From: Thiotrichales bacterium 19S3-11 | GTDB taxonomy: Bacteria; Pseudomonadota; Gammaproteobacteria; Francisellales; Francisellaceae | Length of the DNA: 64,000 nucleotides | Reading direction: 5' to 3' | Assembly: GCA_021713295.1 (NCBI GenBank) | Contig: JAKJJU010000005.1 | Location: forward strand, 45,195-109,194 | In this document: positions 16,998 to 24,774 of the stretch, piece after piece | How positions within the stretch are numbered: position 1 is the stretch's first letter | How the letters are laid out: each line of letters opens with the position of its first letter | Translations under genes and position numbers: made by a program | Notes under the pieces: generated by a model | The model's input: the letters and a program-made list of their open reading frames with translations, nothing else | Told to the model about the DNA's origin: nothing | The model's database searches: none

Positions 16998-19688
16998 GTG
17001 TCTGATATTAAACAAAATGCAAAAACGGCCATTGTATTAGAGGATGGTGATAAAGTCATAGCCTATAGTCTTAAAAAGCTTCAAGAATTAACGGGTAAAT
17101 CAATTAAGCGTTTGCCGTATTCAATTCGTGTGCTAGTTGAAAATCAGTTGCGAAACATTGATAACTATAAGGTTAAAGAAGAAGACTTAATGAAGGTATT
17201 AAATTGGGATGCTAAGGCAGTTAATCGTCCTGAAATACCACATATGCCAGCACGGGTTGTTATGCAAGATTTCACAGGTGTGCCAGCAGTTGTTGACTTA
17301 GCTTCAATGCGTAAAGCATTTAAAGATGCCGGCGGTAATCCTGATAAAATTAATCCATTAGTTGATACGGCAATGGTTGTTGATCATTCCGTTCAAGTAG
17401 ATTATTTTGGTAACGATCAGGCGTTAGATTTAAATGTTAAGCTTGAATATCAACGTAATAAGGAACGCTACAGCTTATTAAAATGGGGACAAAAAGCGTT
17501 TGATGATTTTAAAGTTGTGCCACCAGGAATGGGTATTATCCATCAAGTTAATTTAGAATATTTAGCTCAAGTTGTTATGCAAAAAGATCAAGATGGTGAA
17601 TCAATCGTTTATCCTGATACGTTAGTAGGGACAGACTCACATACAACAATGATCAATGGTATTGGTGTTATGGGTTGGGGTGTTGGAGGTATTGAGGCTG
17701 AAGCTGTTATGTTAGGCCAACCTTATTACATGGTGTTACCTGATGTTGTTGGTGTTAGGTTGACTGGAAAGTTACGTGAAGGCGTTACAGCAACGGATAT
17801 GGTATTGACCATTACCGAATTATTACGTCAGCATGGTGTTGTTGGTAAGTTTGTTGAGTTTTTTGGTGAAGGTATTCAGCATATGTCATTACCCGATCGT
17901 GCAACAATTGCTAATATGGCGCCGGAGTATGGTGCAACTATGGGCTTTTTCCCAGTTGACGATGTGACAGTTCATTATTTAAAACAATCTAATCGTTCCA
18001 ATGTGGTTGAGCGTGTTGAGAAGGTGTTACATGAGCAGATGTTATATCGTCTAGATTCAGATGAAGAGCCTGAATATTCATCTATGGTTGAATTAGATTT
18101 ATCAACCGTTGATTCAACGTTAGCGGGACCAAAGCGACCACAAGATCGTGTTGCACTACGCAAGTTGCAAGCTGAATTTAAAGCCTCATTAACGCATGAA
18201 CTTGGCTTGCATGGATTTGGCTTGAAAGAGCAAGAGCTTGCTAAAAAAGTTCTAGTTGAAGGAATGGATTGTGATATTACGCATGGTTCTGTTGCAATCG
18301 CTGCAATTACCTCTTGTACAAATACATCAAATCCATCGGTATTAATAGGTGCAGGTCTTTTGGCTAAAAATGCAGTAGAAAAAGGCTTGAGTGTTAAACC
18401 ATACGTTAAAACCTCACTAGCCCCTGGGTCACAGGTTGTTACCAATTATCTTCAAAAGTCAGGTTTATTGCAGTATCTTGAAGATTTAAAATTTAATATC
18501 GTTGGCTATGGTTGTACAACGTGTATTGGTAATAGTGGCTCGTTACCTGAGCCAGTGATTAACGCAATTGATGAAGGTGATTTAGTTGTTGCTTCAGTAT
18601 CCAGTGGTAATCGCAATTTTGAAGGGCGTATTAATCCAAATGTTAAAGCTAATTATTTAGCATCACCGATTCATGTTGTTGCCTTTGCATTGGCTGGAAC
18701 AGTTGATTTCAATCCAGAAACAGATGCATTAGGCCAAGATAAAGCAGGTAATGATGTTTATTTAAAAGACATATGGCCAAGTAATCATGATATTGCAGAA
18801 ATTCAATCTCAAGTCATACACTCACAAATGTTTAAAGACTGTTATGAAATTGTCTTTAAAGGTACTGAAGATTGGCAGAGACTTGATGCGCCAGAGAGTA
18901 AACTATATCAGTGGAGCAATGATTCAACTTATATTCAATGCCCACCATTTTTTGAAGGCTTTGCCGATAGTAATGGTCAGTTAAAAGATATTGAAAATGC
19001 GCGTACATTACTGGTGTTGGGAGATAGTATTACAACGGATCATATCTCACCAGCAGGAGCAATACCAAAAGAGTATCCGGCAGGTCAGTATTTGTTATCT
19101 CATGGTGTTGATAAAAAAGACTTTAATTCTTATGGTTCACGTCGCGGCAATCATGAAGTCATGATGCGTGGTACATTTGCTAATATTCGTATTCGTAACT
19201 TACTAACACCTGGTGTGGAAGGTGGTGTGACTAAATATCATGATACAGGTGAACAGATGTATGTTTATGATGCAGCTATGAAATATAAAGAAACGAATAC
19301 GCCTTTAGTTGTATTGGCAGGCAAAGAATATGGTACCGGTTCGTCTCGTGATTGGGCTGCTAAGGGTACTTTTCTTTTAGGTATTAAAGCAGTCATTGCA
19401 GAGAGCTATGAACGTATTCACAGAAGTAACTTAGTTGGAATGGGTGTTTTACCTTTGCAGTTCAAACAAGGTGAAAATGCTAAGACACTAGGGTTAGACG
19501 GTAGTGAGTCCTTTAGTATTAAGAACCTATCATCATTAAAACCACGCTCTGATATTGAAGTAGAAGCTAAGAAAGCGGATGGTTCAATTGTTAAATTTAA
19601 TGCACTTGCACGATTAGATGCAGATATCGATTTAGATTATTATAAAAATGGTGGTATTTTACAAACAGTTCTTAAAAATATGATGTAA
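16998..19688 (+). CDS. acnA: Aconitate hydratase A
   Basis: A [4Fe-4S] dehydratase that interconverts citrate and isocitrate. The cluster ligands are present: SCTNTSNPSVLIGAG (first Cys, near residue 436) and GYGCTTCIGNSG (the other two, near residue 502). The swivel domain near the C-terminus has GSSRDWAAKGT with the catalytic Ser/Arg. Length 896 aa is normal for the AcnA/IRP type. The start is GTG with a strong GGGAGAG site, the only plausible start. It is a single gene between the divergent cation pump and the convergent yceI, with no visible terminator. Confidence 0.98.
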   Translation: MSDIKQNAKTAIVLEDGDKVIAYSLKKLQELTGKSIKRLPYSIRVLVENQLRNIDNYKVKEEDLMKVLNWDAKAVNRPEIPHMPARVVMQDFTGVPAVVDLASMRKAFKDAGGNPDKINPLVDTAMVVDHSVQVDYFGNDQALDLNVKLEYQRNKERYSLLKWGQKAFDDFKVVPPGMGIIHQVNLEYLAQVVMQKDQDGESIVYPDTLVGTDSHTTMINGIGVMGWGVGGIEAEAVMLGQPYYMVLPDVVGVRLTGKLREGVTATDMVLTITELLRQHGVVGKFVEFFGEGIQHMSLPDRATIANMAPEYGATMGFFPVDDVTVHYLKQSNRSNVVERVEKVLHEQMLYRLDSDEEPEYSSMVELDLSTVDSTLAGPKRPQDRVALRKLQAEFKASLTHELGLHGFGLKEQELAKKVLVEGMDCDITHGSVAIAAITSCTNTSNPSVLIGAGLLAKNAVEKGLSVKPYVKTSLAPGSQVVTNYLQKSGLLQYLEDLKFNIVGYGCTTCIGNSGSLPEPVINAIDEGDLVVASVSSGNRNFEGRINPNVKANYLASPIHVVAFALAGTVDFNPETDALGQDKAGNDVYLKDIWPSNHDIAEIQSQVIHSQMFKDCYEIVFKGTEDWQRLDAPESKLYQWSNDSTYIQCPPFFEGFADSNGQLKDIENARTLLVLGDSITTDHISPAGAIPKEYPAGQYLLSHGVDKKDFNSYGSRRGNHEVMMRGTFANIRIRNLLTPGVEGGVTKYHDTGEQMYVYDAAMKYKETNTPLVVLAGKEYGTGSSRDWAAKGTFLLGIKAVIAESYERIHRSNLVGMGVLPLQFKQGENAKTLGLDGSESFSIKNLSSLKPRSDIEVEAKKADGSIVKFNALARLDADIDLDYYKNGGILQTVLKNMM

Positions 19689-19892
19689 GGCGCTTAACAT
19701 CATATTTTTATTTAGTTGATGGAATATTCATTGCTTCTTTTAATTCTTTAGAAGATAAAAGTAGCGCCAATGAGGCAGCTATTAAGCTATTATTTTATTA
19801 AATTGTATGTTGTATCTAATTGGGCTTTGGCTATATTGTTGGGTGGAAGATCATTAAATTAAATATCTGAATAATCGTACATATTATAGAAC

Positions 19893-20495
19893 TTACTTAG
19901 TGGAATTAGTAGTTTGTCGTTGCTCCATGATGCCTTCAATATGGAATGTAAGTTCTACTTGTTGAGCATCTTTACCTAAATCTTGTTTAATATTAAAGTT
20001 TTTTAAATCTAAAGTCGTTTTACCAGTGAATCCAGCTCTATAGCCTCCCCAAGGATCTTTACCTTCGCCAATAAAAGTAACATCGATGGTAACTGGCTTA
20101 GTAACATTATTTAAGGTTAAATTGCCCATTAGTATGCCTTTGGTTTCATTTATTTTCTTATATGATGTTGATTTAAATGTTGCCATCTTATATTTATTTG
20201 CATTTAAAAAATCAGCACTTCGTAAATGTTTATCTCGTTCAGTATGATTTGTATCTACGCTAGCCGTATTGATTTGAACTTCTACATTACTTAACTCCGG
20301 ATTGTTTTTGTCATAATTAAAATGGCCATTAAATTGTTTGAATTGTCCAGTTAGCCAACTATAACCTAAATGCTTTATTTTAAAGTTAATAGATGCATGC
20401 ATACCTTGAGTGTCGATTTTATACTCAGCGCTATATGCTGCAAAAGGAGATAAAAAAAGAAGCATAGCGGTAATTATATTTATAAAACGAATCAT
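19893..20495 (-). CDS. yceI: YceI family periplasmic protein
   Basis: YceI proteins are small lipocalin-like beta barrels that bind long isoprenoid or lipid molecules in the periplasm. A Sec signal peptide occupies about residues 1-22 (hydrophobic run, cleavage after AYSA). The mature part begins [29 protein letters not shown], the usual family opening, and continues to [19 protein letters not shown]. The length of 200 aa is normal. ATG 20495 has GAGG eight bases upstream and starts ten bases after the cytochrome b561 stop, so the longer frame is rejected. It is cotranscribed with the cytochrome gene, as in E. coli yceJ-yceI. Confidence 0.93.
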   Translation of the reverse strand: MIRFINIITAMLLFLSPFAAYSAEYKIDTQGMHASINFKIKHLGYSWLTGQFKQFNGHFNYDKNNPELSNVEVQINTASVDTNHTERDKHLRSADFLNANKYKMATFKSTSYKKINETKGILMGNLTLNNVTKPVTIDVTFIGEGKDPWGGYRAGFTGKTTLDLKNFNIKQDLGKDAQQVELTFHIEGIMEQRQTTNSTK

Positions 20496-20505
20496 AGTTA
20501 TATCC

Positions 20506-21051
20506 TCATTTGTTAAATAGATTAAACATACGTTTGAGAGTATCATCTTTATCGATAATATGATGTTTAAGAGCCCCTAAAGTATGTAAAGAGACGAGTA
20601 CTATTAGACAATAAGAGCTAAATTTATGTACTTGACCTAACAAATCAATATGAGCATGGAGTAGGGTGGTAATATGTGGCACCTTAAACCAATCAAAAAC
20701 AGAAATATCACTGCCTTCGCTGGTTGTCATAAAGTATCCACTGATAAGCACAATTAGTAGCACTAAATACAGTAAAAAGTGAACAATATGTGAGATTTTT
20801 TTTTCCCAAGCTTTATGTGTATCAATAGATGTTGCTCGACCTCTTCCAGATACCCAAAGTATCCGTATTATAGTTATTATAAATAAAATAACCCCGATAC
20901 TTTTATGCCAAAAAGGAAGTTTATGGTACCAATAGTTATAATAGGATAAAGTCACCATTAAAATACCTGAAATAAATAAAAATAAAATAGCGAAAAAGCT
21001 AATCCAATGAATTAAAATGGTGATAGCTCCCCAATTTTTATGCTTGGCCAT
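20506..21051 (-). CDS. Cytochrome b561
   Basis: A four-helix diheme b-type cytochrome of the inner membrane that passes electrons from quinols or to periplasmic acceptors. The candidate heme-ligand histidines sit in the expected helices: ILIHWISFF near residue 15, WHKSIGV near residue 49, HIVHFLLY near residue 92 and QVHKFSSY near residue 143. Length 181 aa is normal. It lies directly before yceI with a ten-base gap, and the pair is common in Proteobacteria. The electron donor and acceptor are not evident. Confidence 0.92.
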   Translation of the reverse strand: MAKHKNWGAITILIHWISFFAILFLFISGILMVTLSYYNYWYHKLPFWHKSIGVILFIITIIRILWVSGRGRATSIDTHKAWEKKISHIVHFLLYLVLLIVLISGYFMTTSEGSDISVFDWFKVPHITTLLHAHIDLLGQVHKFSSYCLIVLVSLHTLGALKHHIIDKDDTLKRMFNLFNK

Positions 21052-21186
21052 ATAACTAATTCTTTTTCTCAGATTGTATCTATTTAATTAAAGCCTATAT
21101 ATCAAAAATATCCAATAGAAAGTATTAAAGTAAATTGGCTCTTCTGCGTTTTTTGTTGGTATGGGGTCTAGCAGATGATTTAAATT

Positions 21187-21225
21187 AAAAAAAACAGATA
21201 TAAAGATAAAATATTATATCTTTAT
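21187..21225 (-). terminator. Rho-independent terminator of the rluD-dtd-tyrA operon
   Basis: Read on the minus strand, a nine-base perfect stem (ATAAAGATA with TATCTTTAT, arms at 21217-21225 and 21200-21208) closes an eight-base loop and is followed after a few bases by T8 (21194-21187). The stem is AT-rich, so efficiency may be modest. It lies about 30 bases after the tyrA stop. Confidence 0.65.
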
Positions 21226-21256
21226 CATAGCCGTCATGTTTAACGAAAAATAGTCG

Positions 21257-22099
21257 CTATTTAACTAATGTGGAGTCAGTTTTTTCATAAGCAGTTTGGC
21301 AAAACTCACCCATTTCATTTCTGATTGCATTAAAACGTTGTATAAACTCATCTCGTTTGCCTACCTTTAGGCTTAATGCAATTGCTTTAATATGATCTGC
21401 ATAGGCTTCCAGAAGCGCAATACGCTTTTTATCGGAGGCTATAATGTCTGCATACAGCTCGGCAGATTGATAGAATAAGCGCCCTAAAATATTAAGTTCC
21501 ATTTGATAAACTGGACTTGCAAGTTTAAGTAATTTTTTTAAATCCACTGATTGTTCTTTTAAAAAGCTGCCCAAACAAAATGTGCTAAAATGCTCAACGC
21601 CTTGAATAAAATTCATTAGTTGATCATGCTCTTTTGCATCCATTGTTTCTATTTGAAAACCCGTTATCTCCAGTAGATCTAGAAACCATTGATATTGTAG
21701 CTGATTACGCCCTGGAGTATGGATGATGACTTGATTTTTAGTTTCAGATATAGTTGGACCAAACATAGGGTGTAGGCCAATTACCGCTCCTGAGTGTGCG
21801 TTAAGCATACATTTAAGCGGTTCTAATTTAATACTAGTAAAGTCACATAAGATACAGTTTTTTGAGATTTTTTTAGCAATCGTTTTAATAACTGTATTGG
21901 TTAGTGCAATAGGTACGGAGATTAATACCAGATCAAACTTTTTGTATTGATCATCAGATAGACGATCATTTTTATCGATTAAGTCAATTGTTAGATGTTT
22001 TTGAGGTTTTAAAAATCGGTTAATCATTCTAGCCATCTGACCTTTACCACCAATAATGGCAATGGACTTGTTGGTTTTCAATTGGTTGAGTTTTTTCAT
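21257..22099 (-). CDS. tyrA: Prephenate dehydrogenase
   Basis: This enzyme oxidatively decarboxylates prephenate to 4-hydroxyphenylpyruvate for tyrosine synthesis, using NAD+. The Rossmann loop IIGGKGQMARM is near residue 15, GLHPMFGP near residue 103 and EHDQLMNFIQGVEHF near residue 155. These match the dehydrogenase half of the enterobacterial T-protein, but the N-terminal chorismate mutase domain is absent (280 aa). No ACT-type regulatory domain is visible either. It overlaps the dtd stop by four bases (ATGA), so translation is coupled. A minus-strand terminator follows. Confidence 0.9.
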   Translation of the reverse strand: MKKLNQLKTNKSIAIIGGKGQMARMINRFLKPQKHLTIDLIDKNDRLSDDQYKKFDLVLISVPIALTNTVIKTIAKKISKNCILCDFTSIKLEPLKCMLNAHSGAVIGLHPMFGPTISETKNQVIIHTPGRNQLQYQWFLDLLEITGFQIETMDAKEHDQLMNFIQGVEHFSTFCLGSFLKEQSVDLKKLLKLASPVYQMELNILGRLFYQSAELYADIIASDKKRIALLEAYADHIKAIALSLKVGKRDEFIQRFNAIRNEMGEFCQTAYEKTDSTLVK

Positions 22100-22533
22100 A
22101 CTTGTATCCAGAAAGTAACAGGGCCATCGTTAATTAGGTTTACTTGCATATTGGCACCAAATAAACCTGATTTGACATGAGTATATTGCTCTTTAGTATA
22201 GTTAAGAAGATATAAAAATAAATCCTGTGCATCTTTTGGCTTACAGGCAGAAGAAAAGCTAGGCCTAAGACCCTTCTTAGTATCGGCCGCTAGCGTAAAC
22301 TGTGGTACCAATAATAAACCACCATGAATTTCGCTAATATTAAGGTTCATTTGATCATTATCATCAGAAAAAATTCGGTAGTTAATAAGCTTATGCGCTA
22401 ACTTTTCTGCATTTTCAGGTGTATCTTTCTTTTCAATACCAATGAGTGCTAAGATGCCTTGGTCAATGGCAGAAATTAGTTTATCATCAACTTCAACTTG
22501 AGCTTTTCTAACACGCTGAATAAGTCCAATCAT
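22096..22533 (-). CDS. dtd: D-aminoacyl-tRNA deacylase
   Basis: DTD hydrolyses D-amino acids (and glycine from tRNA-Ala) off mischarged tRNAs. The N-terminus MIGLIQRVRKAQVEVD is typical. The two active-site motifs are present: SQFTLAADTKKG... near residue 80 (family SQFTLxADxxKG) and NDGPVTFWIQ at the C-terminus (family NxGPVT). The length of 145 aa is normal. It is the middle gene of rluD-dtd-tyrA; 22 bases separate it from rluD. Confidence 0.96.
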   Translation of the reverse strand: MIGLIQRVRKAQVEVDDKLISAIDQGILALIGIEKKDTPENAEKLAHKLINYRIFSDDNDQMNLNISEIHGGLLLVPQFTLAADTKKGLRPSFSSACKPKDAQDLFLYLLNYTKEQYTHVKSGLFGANMQVNLINDGPVTFWIQV

Positions 22534-22555
22534 TCAAGTACCTTCTATTTCTATA

Positions 22556-23605
22556 TTAATCAAGATCATCGTTATAGTGTTCGTCATCATAATAGTAATC
22601 ATCTTCATATAAGTTACACATCTCTTTTAAGTGGCTCATGTCAGATCGTAGTAGTTGAGTTAAAGTTAACATATCTTTTGGTGGAGCTTGCTTGAATTCA
22701 ATAATTTGTTTTGTCTCTGGGTGTAGAAAAGCTAAGTGATAAGCATGAAGTGCTTGGCGTTTAAATGATTTTAAATAGCCCGATAATTCATCAGTAATAC
22801 CTTTGGCTAATTTTAGTCTGGGGTTATATAGAGGATCACCTAAAAGAGGGTGTTTTAGGTGTAATAAATGTACGCGAATTTGGTGGGTTCTACCGGTTTC
22901 TAACTGACAGCGAATGCGTGTATGATCACGATAATGCTCAATAACGTTAAAATGAGTTATAGCAAGTTTGCCTCCTTCTCTAACAACAGCCATTTTTAAG
23001 CGATTGTGAGGATTTCGTCCAATATGAGTAGTAATTGTGCTGCCAGCTGTAATAATGCCACAAGTGATAGCTTCATATTGACGCTTCACGGATCTATTTT
23101 GTAGTTGTTCAACAAGTGATGTATGAGCCTTAAGTGTTTTAGCACAAACCATTAAACCGGACGTATCTTTATCCAAACGATGTACGATACCCGCTCTAGG
23201 AATGAGGCTAAAATTGGAATTATAAGCAAGTAGAGCATTAGAAAGTGTATTACTTGGATTGCCCGCACCAGGGTGAACAACCAAACCTACGGGTTTATTG
23301 ATCACTAAAAGATGTTCATCCTCATAGATAATATCCAAGTCCAATGCCTGTGGCTGCCAGTGTTCATTATGGCTTTGTATTGCCACATCAAGCGTAATTT
23401 CTTCTTGACCAATGAGTTTAGTTTTGGCCTTAAGTACTTTACCATCAACCAATATATTTCCATCTTTAAGCCAGCGTTGGAGCATTGCTCTAGAGTATTC
23501 ATTGAATAATTCGGCTAAAATTTGATCTAGCCGTTTGCCACTTAATGCATTTGGTACAATTAAGCTTTGCTGTATGCGCTCAAATTGTTTATTATTTTTT
23601 ACCAA
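22556..23605 (-). CDS. rluD: 23S rRNA pseudouridine synthase D
   Basis: RluD makes pseudouridines at 1911, 1915 and 1917 of 23S rRNA helix 69. An N-terminal S4 domain (about residues 18-75) precedes the catalytic domain with HRLDKDTSGLMVCAK near residue 142 (Asp nucleophile) and the later GRTHQIRVHLLHLKHP. Length is 349 aa. The C-terminus ends in an unusual Asp/Tyr run (EDDYYYDDEHYNDDLD). No in-frame ATG lies near the start; TTG 23605 with GTGGA upstream is used. It is divergent from bamD, the common gammaproteobacterial arrangement. Identification is secure; the start is less so. Confidence 0.94.
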   Translation of the reverse strand: MVKNNKQFERIQQSLIVPNALSGKRLDQILAELFNEYSRAMLQRWLKDGNILVDGKVLKAKTKLIGQEEITLDVAIQSHNEHWQPQALDLDIIYEDEHLLVINKPVGLVVHPGAGNPSNTLSNALLAYNSNFSLIPRAGIVHRLDKDTSGLMVCAKTLKAHTSLVEQLQNRSVKRQYEAITCGIITAGSTITTHIGRNPHNRLKMAVVREGGKLAITHFNVIEHYRDHTRIRCQLETGRTHQIRVHLLHLKHPLLGDPLYNPRLKLAKGITDELSGYLKSFKRQALHAYHLAFLHPETKQIIEFKQAPPKDMLTLTQLLRSDMSHLKEMCNLYEDDYYYDDEHYNDDLD

Positions 23606-23688
23606 AGTAAATAAATTCCACTTAAATTGTTTGTTGCTTGGGATATTGTAATCGAAACAGTGGAAAAATGAAAAAAAAGGTTGAAAAT

Positions 23689-24477
23689 ATGCGAAAAATA
23701 TTCGCTTTAGGCTGTGCTTTAGTCATTATGTTGATTTCAGGATGTGCTAGTGATAAAGGGTTACCCTATCAGGGAGATTCAGCAAAATTTATTTATGCAA
23801 CAGGTCATAATTATATGGTTGATGGTAACTATACCGATGCAATCGAAGCGTTTCGCTCATTAATGGCGCAATATCCATTTGAGTACTATTCACAAAAGGG
23901 GATGTTAGATTTAATGTATTCGTATCACCAAAAAGGTGATGATCCAATGGCGTTGGCAATTGCAGAGCAATACCTAAAGTTATATCCAACCAATGAAGAA
24001 CGTTACTATGCATATTATATGCTTGGTATTGTCTATAGTGATAACGGGCGTGGGTTTTTACAAAAATATTTGCCATATGATATGACCACTCATGACCCAA
24101 CCGGTTATAAGCGTGCTTTTTATAATTTCAAACAAGTGGTTGCTTTAGCTCCAGATACACCATTTGCAGAAGATGCACGCCGTAGAATGATTTATTTGAA
24201 AGGAGTCATTGCACAATATGAATTAAATATTGCAGAATTTTATTTAGGCAAAGGCGCTTATGTTGCAGCGATAAATAGGGCAAAAATTGTTGTAAAACAA
24301 TATCCTAAGACGACACAAGTTGAAGGTGCTTTAGTTGTGATGTTGAAAGCATATCAAAGGCTTAATTTAGTAAAATTAGTTAATTCAACGAGTGACGTTA
24401 TTAAAGAAAACTATCCGAATAACAGTTATTTAACCTCATTAGAGAAGTCCAAGAAACGCACAACAGCTCGCTTGTAA
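23689..24477 (+). CDS. bamD: Outer-membrane assembly lipoprotein BamD
   Basis: BamD is a lipoprotein of the BAM complex, which folds outer-membrane beta barrels. The signal peptide MRKIFALGCALVIMLISGC ends in a lipobox; the Cys becomes lipidated. Five TPR-like helical repeats follow, with YNLA/Y-rich helices such as GNYTDAIEAFRSLMAQYP near residue 45. The mature length is normal (262 aa in all). ATG 23689 has AAAGG eight bases upstream and directly begins the signal peptide; two longer starts are disfavoured. It is divergent from rluD. The predicted small RNA gene follows 70 bases downstream. Confidence 0.94.
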   Translation: MRKIFALGCALVIMLISGCASDKGLPYQGDSAKFIYATGHNYMVDGNYTDAIEAFRSLMAQYPFEYYSQKGMLDLMYSYHQKGDDPMALAIAEQYLKLYPTNEERYYAYYMLGIVYSDNGRGFLQKYLPYDMTTHDPTGYKRAFYNFKQVVALAPDTPFAEDARRRMIYLKGVIAQYELNIAEFYLGKGAYVAAINRAKIVVKQYPKTTQVEGALVVMLKAYQRLNLVKLVNSTSDVIKENYPNNSYLTSLEKSKKRTTARL

Positions 24478-24512
24478 TGTCAGAAGATTGGTTATTTTAA
24501 TATAAATAATGA

Positions 24513-24542
24513 TTGCTATTTAAGAAAATATTGTGTTATAAT
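24513..24542 (+). promoter_or_regulatory. Predicted promoter of the small RNA
   Basis: TTGCTA (24513-24518) and a consensus TATAAT (24537-24542) are separated by 18 bases. The predicted start, near 24550, coincides with the edge of the C8 tract. Confidence 0.65.
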
Positions 24543-24549
24543 TCTCAGT

Positions 24550-24672
24550 ACCCCCCCCAGGAGCAGTGCTATGATGGGACCTGATGTCTTATTCAACTAG
24601 CACTACTCCTCCAAATTCCGTTGTTTTCATTTGATACTAACCTGCTTAACGATTAAGCGGGTTGTCTTCTTT
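24550..24672 (+). ncRNA. Putative small RNA, family unknown
   Basis: The 298-base gap between bamD and the fusion gene contains promoter, hairpin and terminator in order, with no ORF. The predicted transcript opens with C8 (24551-24558). A twelve-base hairpin follows: arm AGGAGCAGTGCT (24559-24570) pairs with AGCACTACTCCT (24599-24610) with one A-C mismatch, around a 28-base loop containing GGGACC. The 3' end is an eleven-pair stem (24639-24649 with 24653-24663) followed by a T-rich stretch. The RNA would be about 120 bases. It lacks the GGAAGGAAGC core of 4.5S RNA and does not resemble 6S RNA. It could instead be a leader of the downstream gene read past the terminator. Confidence 0.6.
24639..24672 (+). 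terminator. Intrinsic terminator of the small RNA
   Basis: Arms AACCTGCTTAA and TTAAGCGGGTT pair over eleven bases with one G-T wobble around a three-base CGA loop, followed by GTCTTCTTT. The T run is interrupted, so some readthrough into the next gene is possible. Confidence 0.65.
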
Positions 24673-24774
24673 AAGTGCGTATAATATCTACATTACCCTA
24701 GCGAATTGGTATTAACTCAGTAATAATATAGCTATCTATAAATTTTTATAATTAGCATATGGGAGTGCTTGTAA

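Noticed and set aside
19690..19800. A minus-strand frame of 28 codons (ending KEAMNIPSTK) in the acnA-yceI gap, as a possible gene remnant.
   Set aside because: It has no start, is too short, and has an upstream stop immediately before; chance is likely.
24550..24672. 4.5S (SRP) or 6S RNA.
   Set aside because: The GGAAGGAAGC core of SRP RNA is absent on both strands, and the hairpin size and loop do not match 6S RNA.
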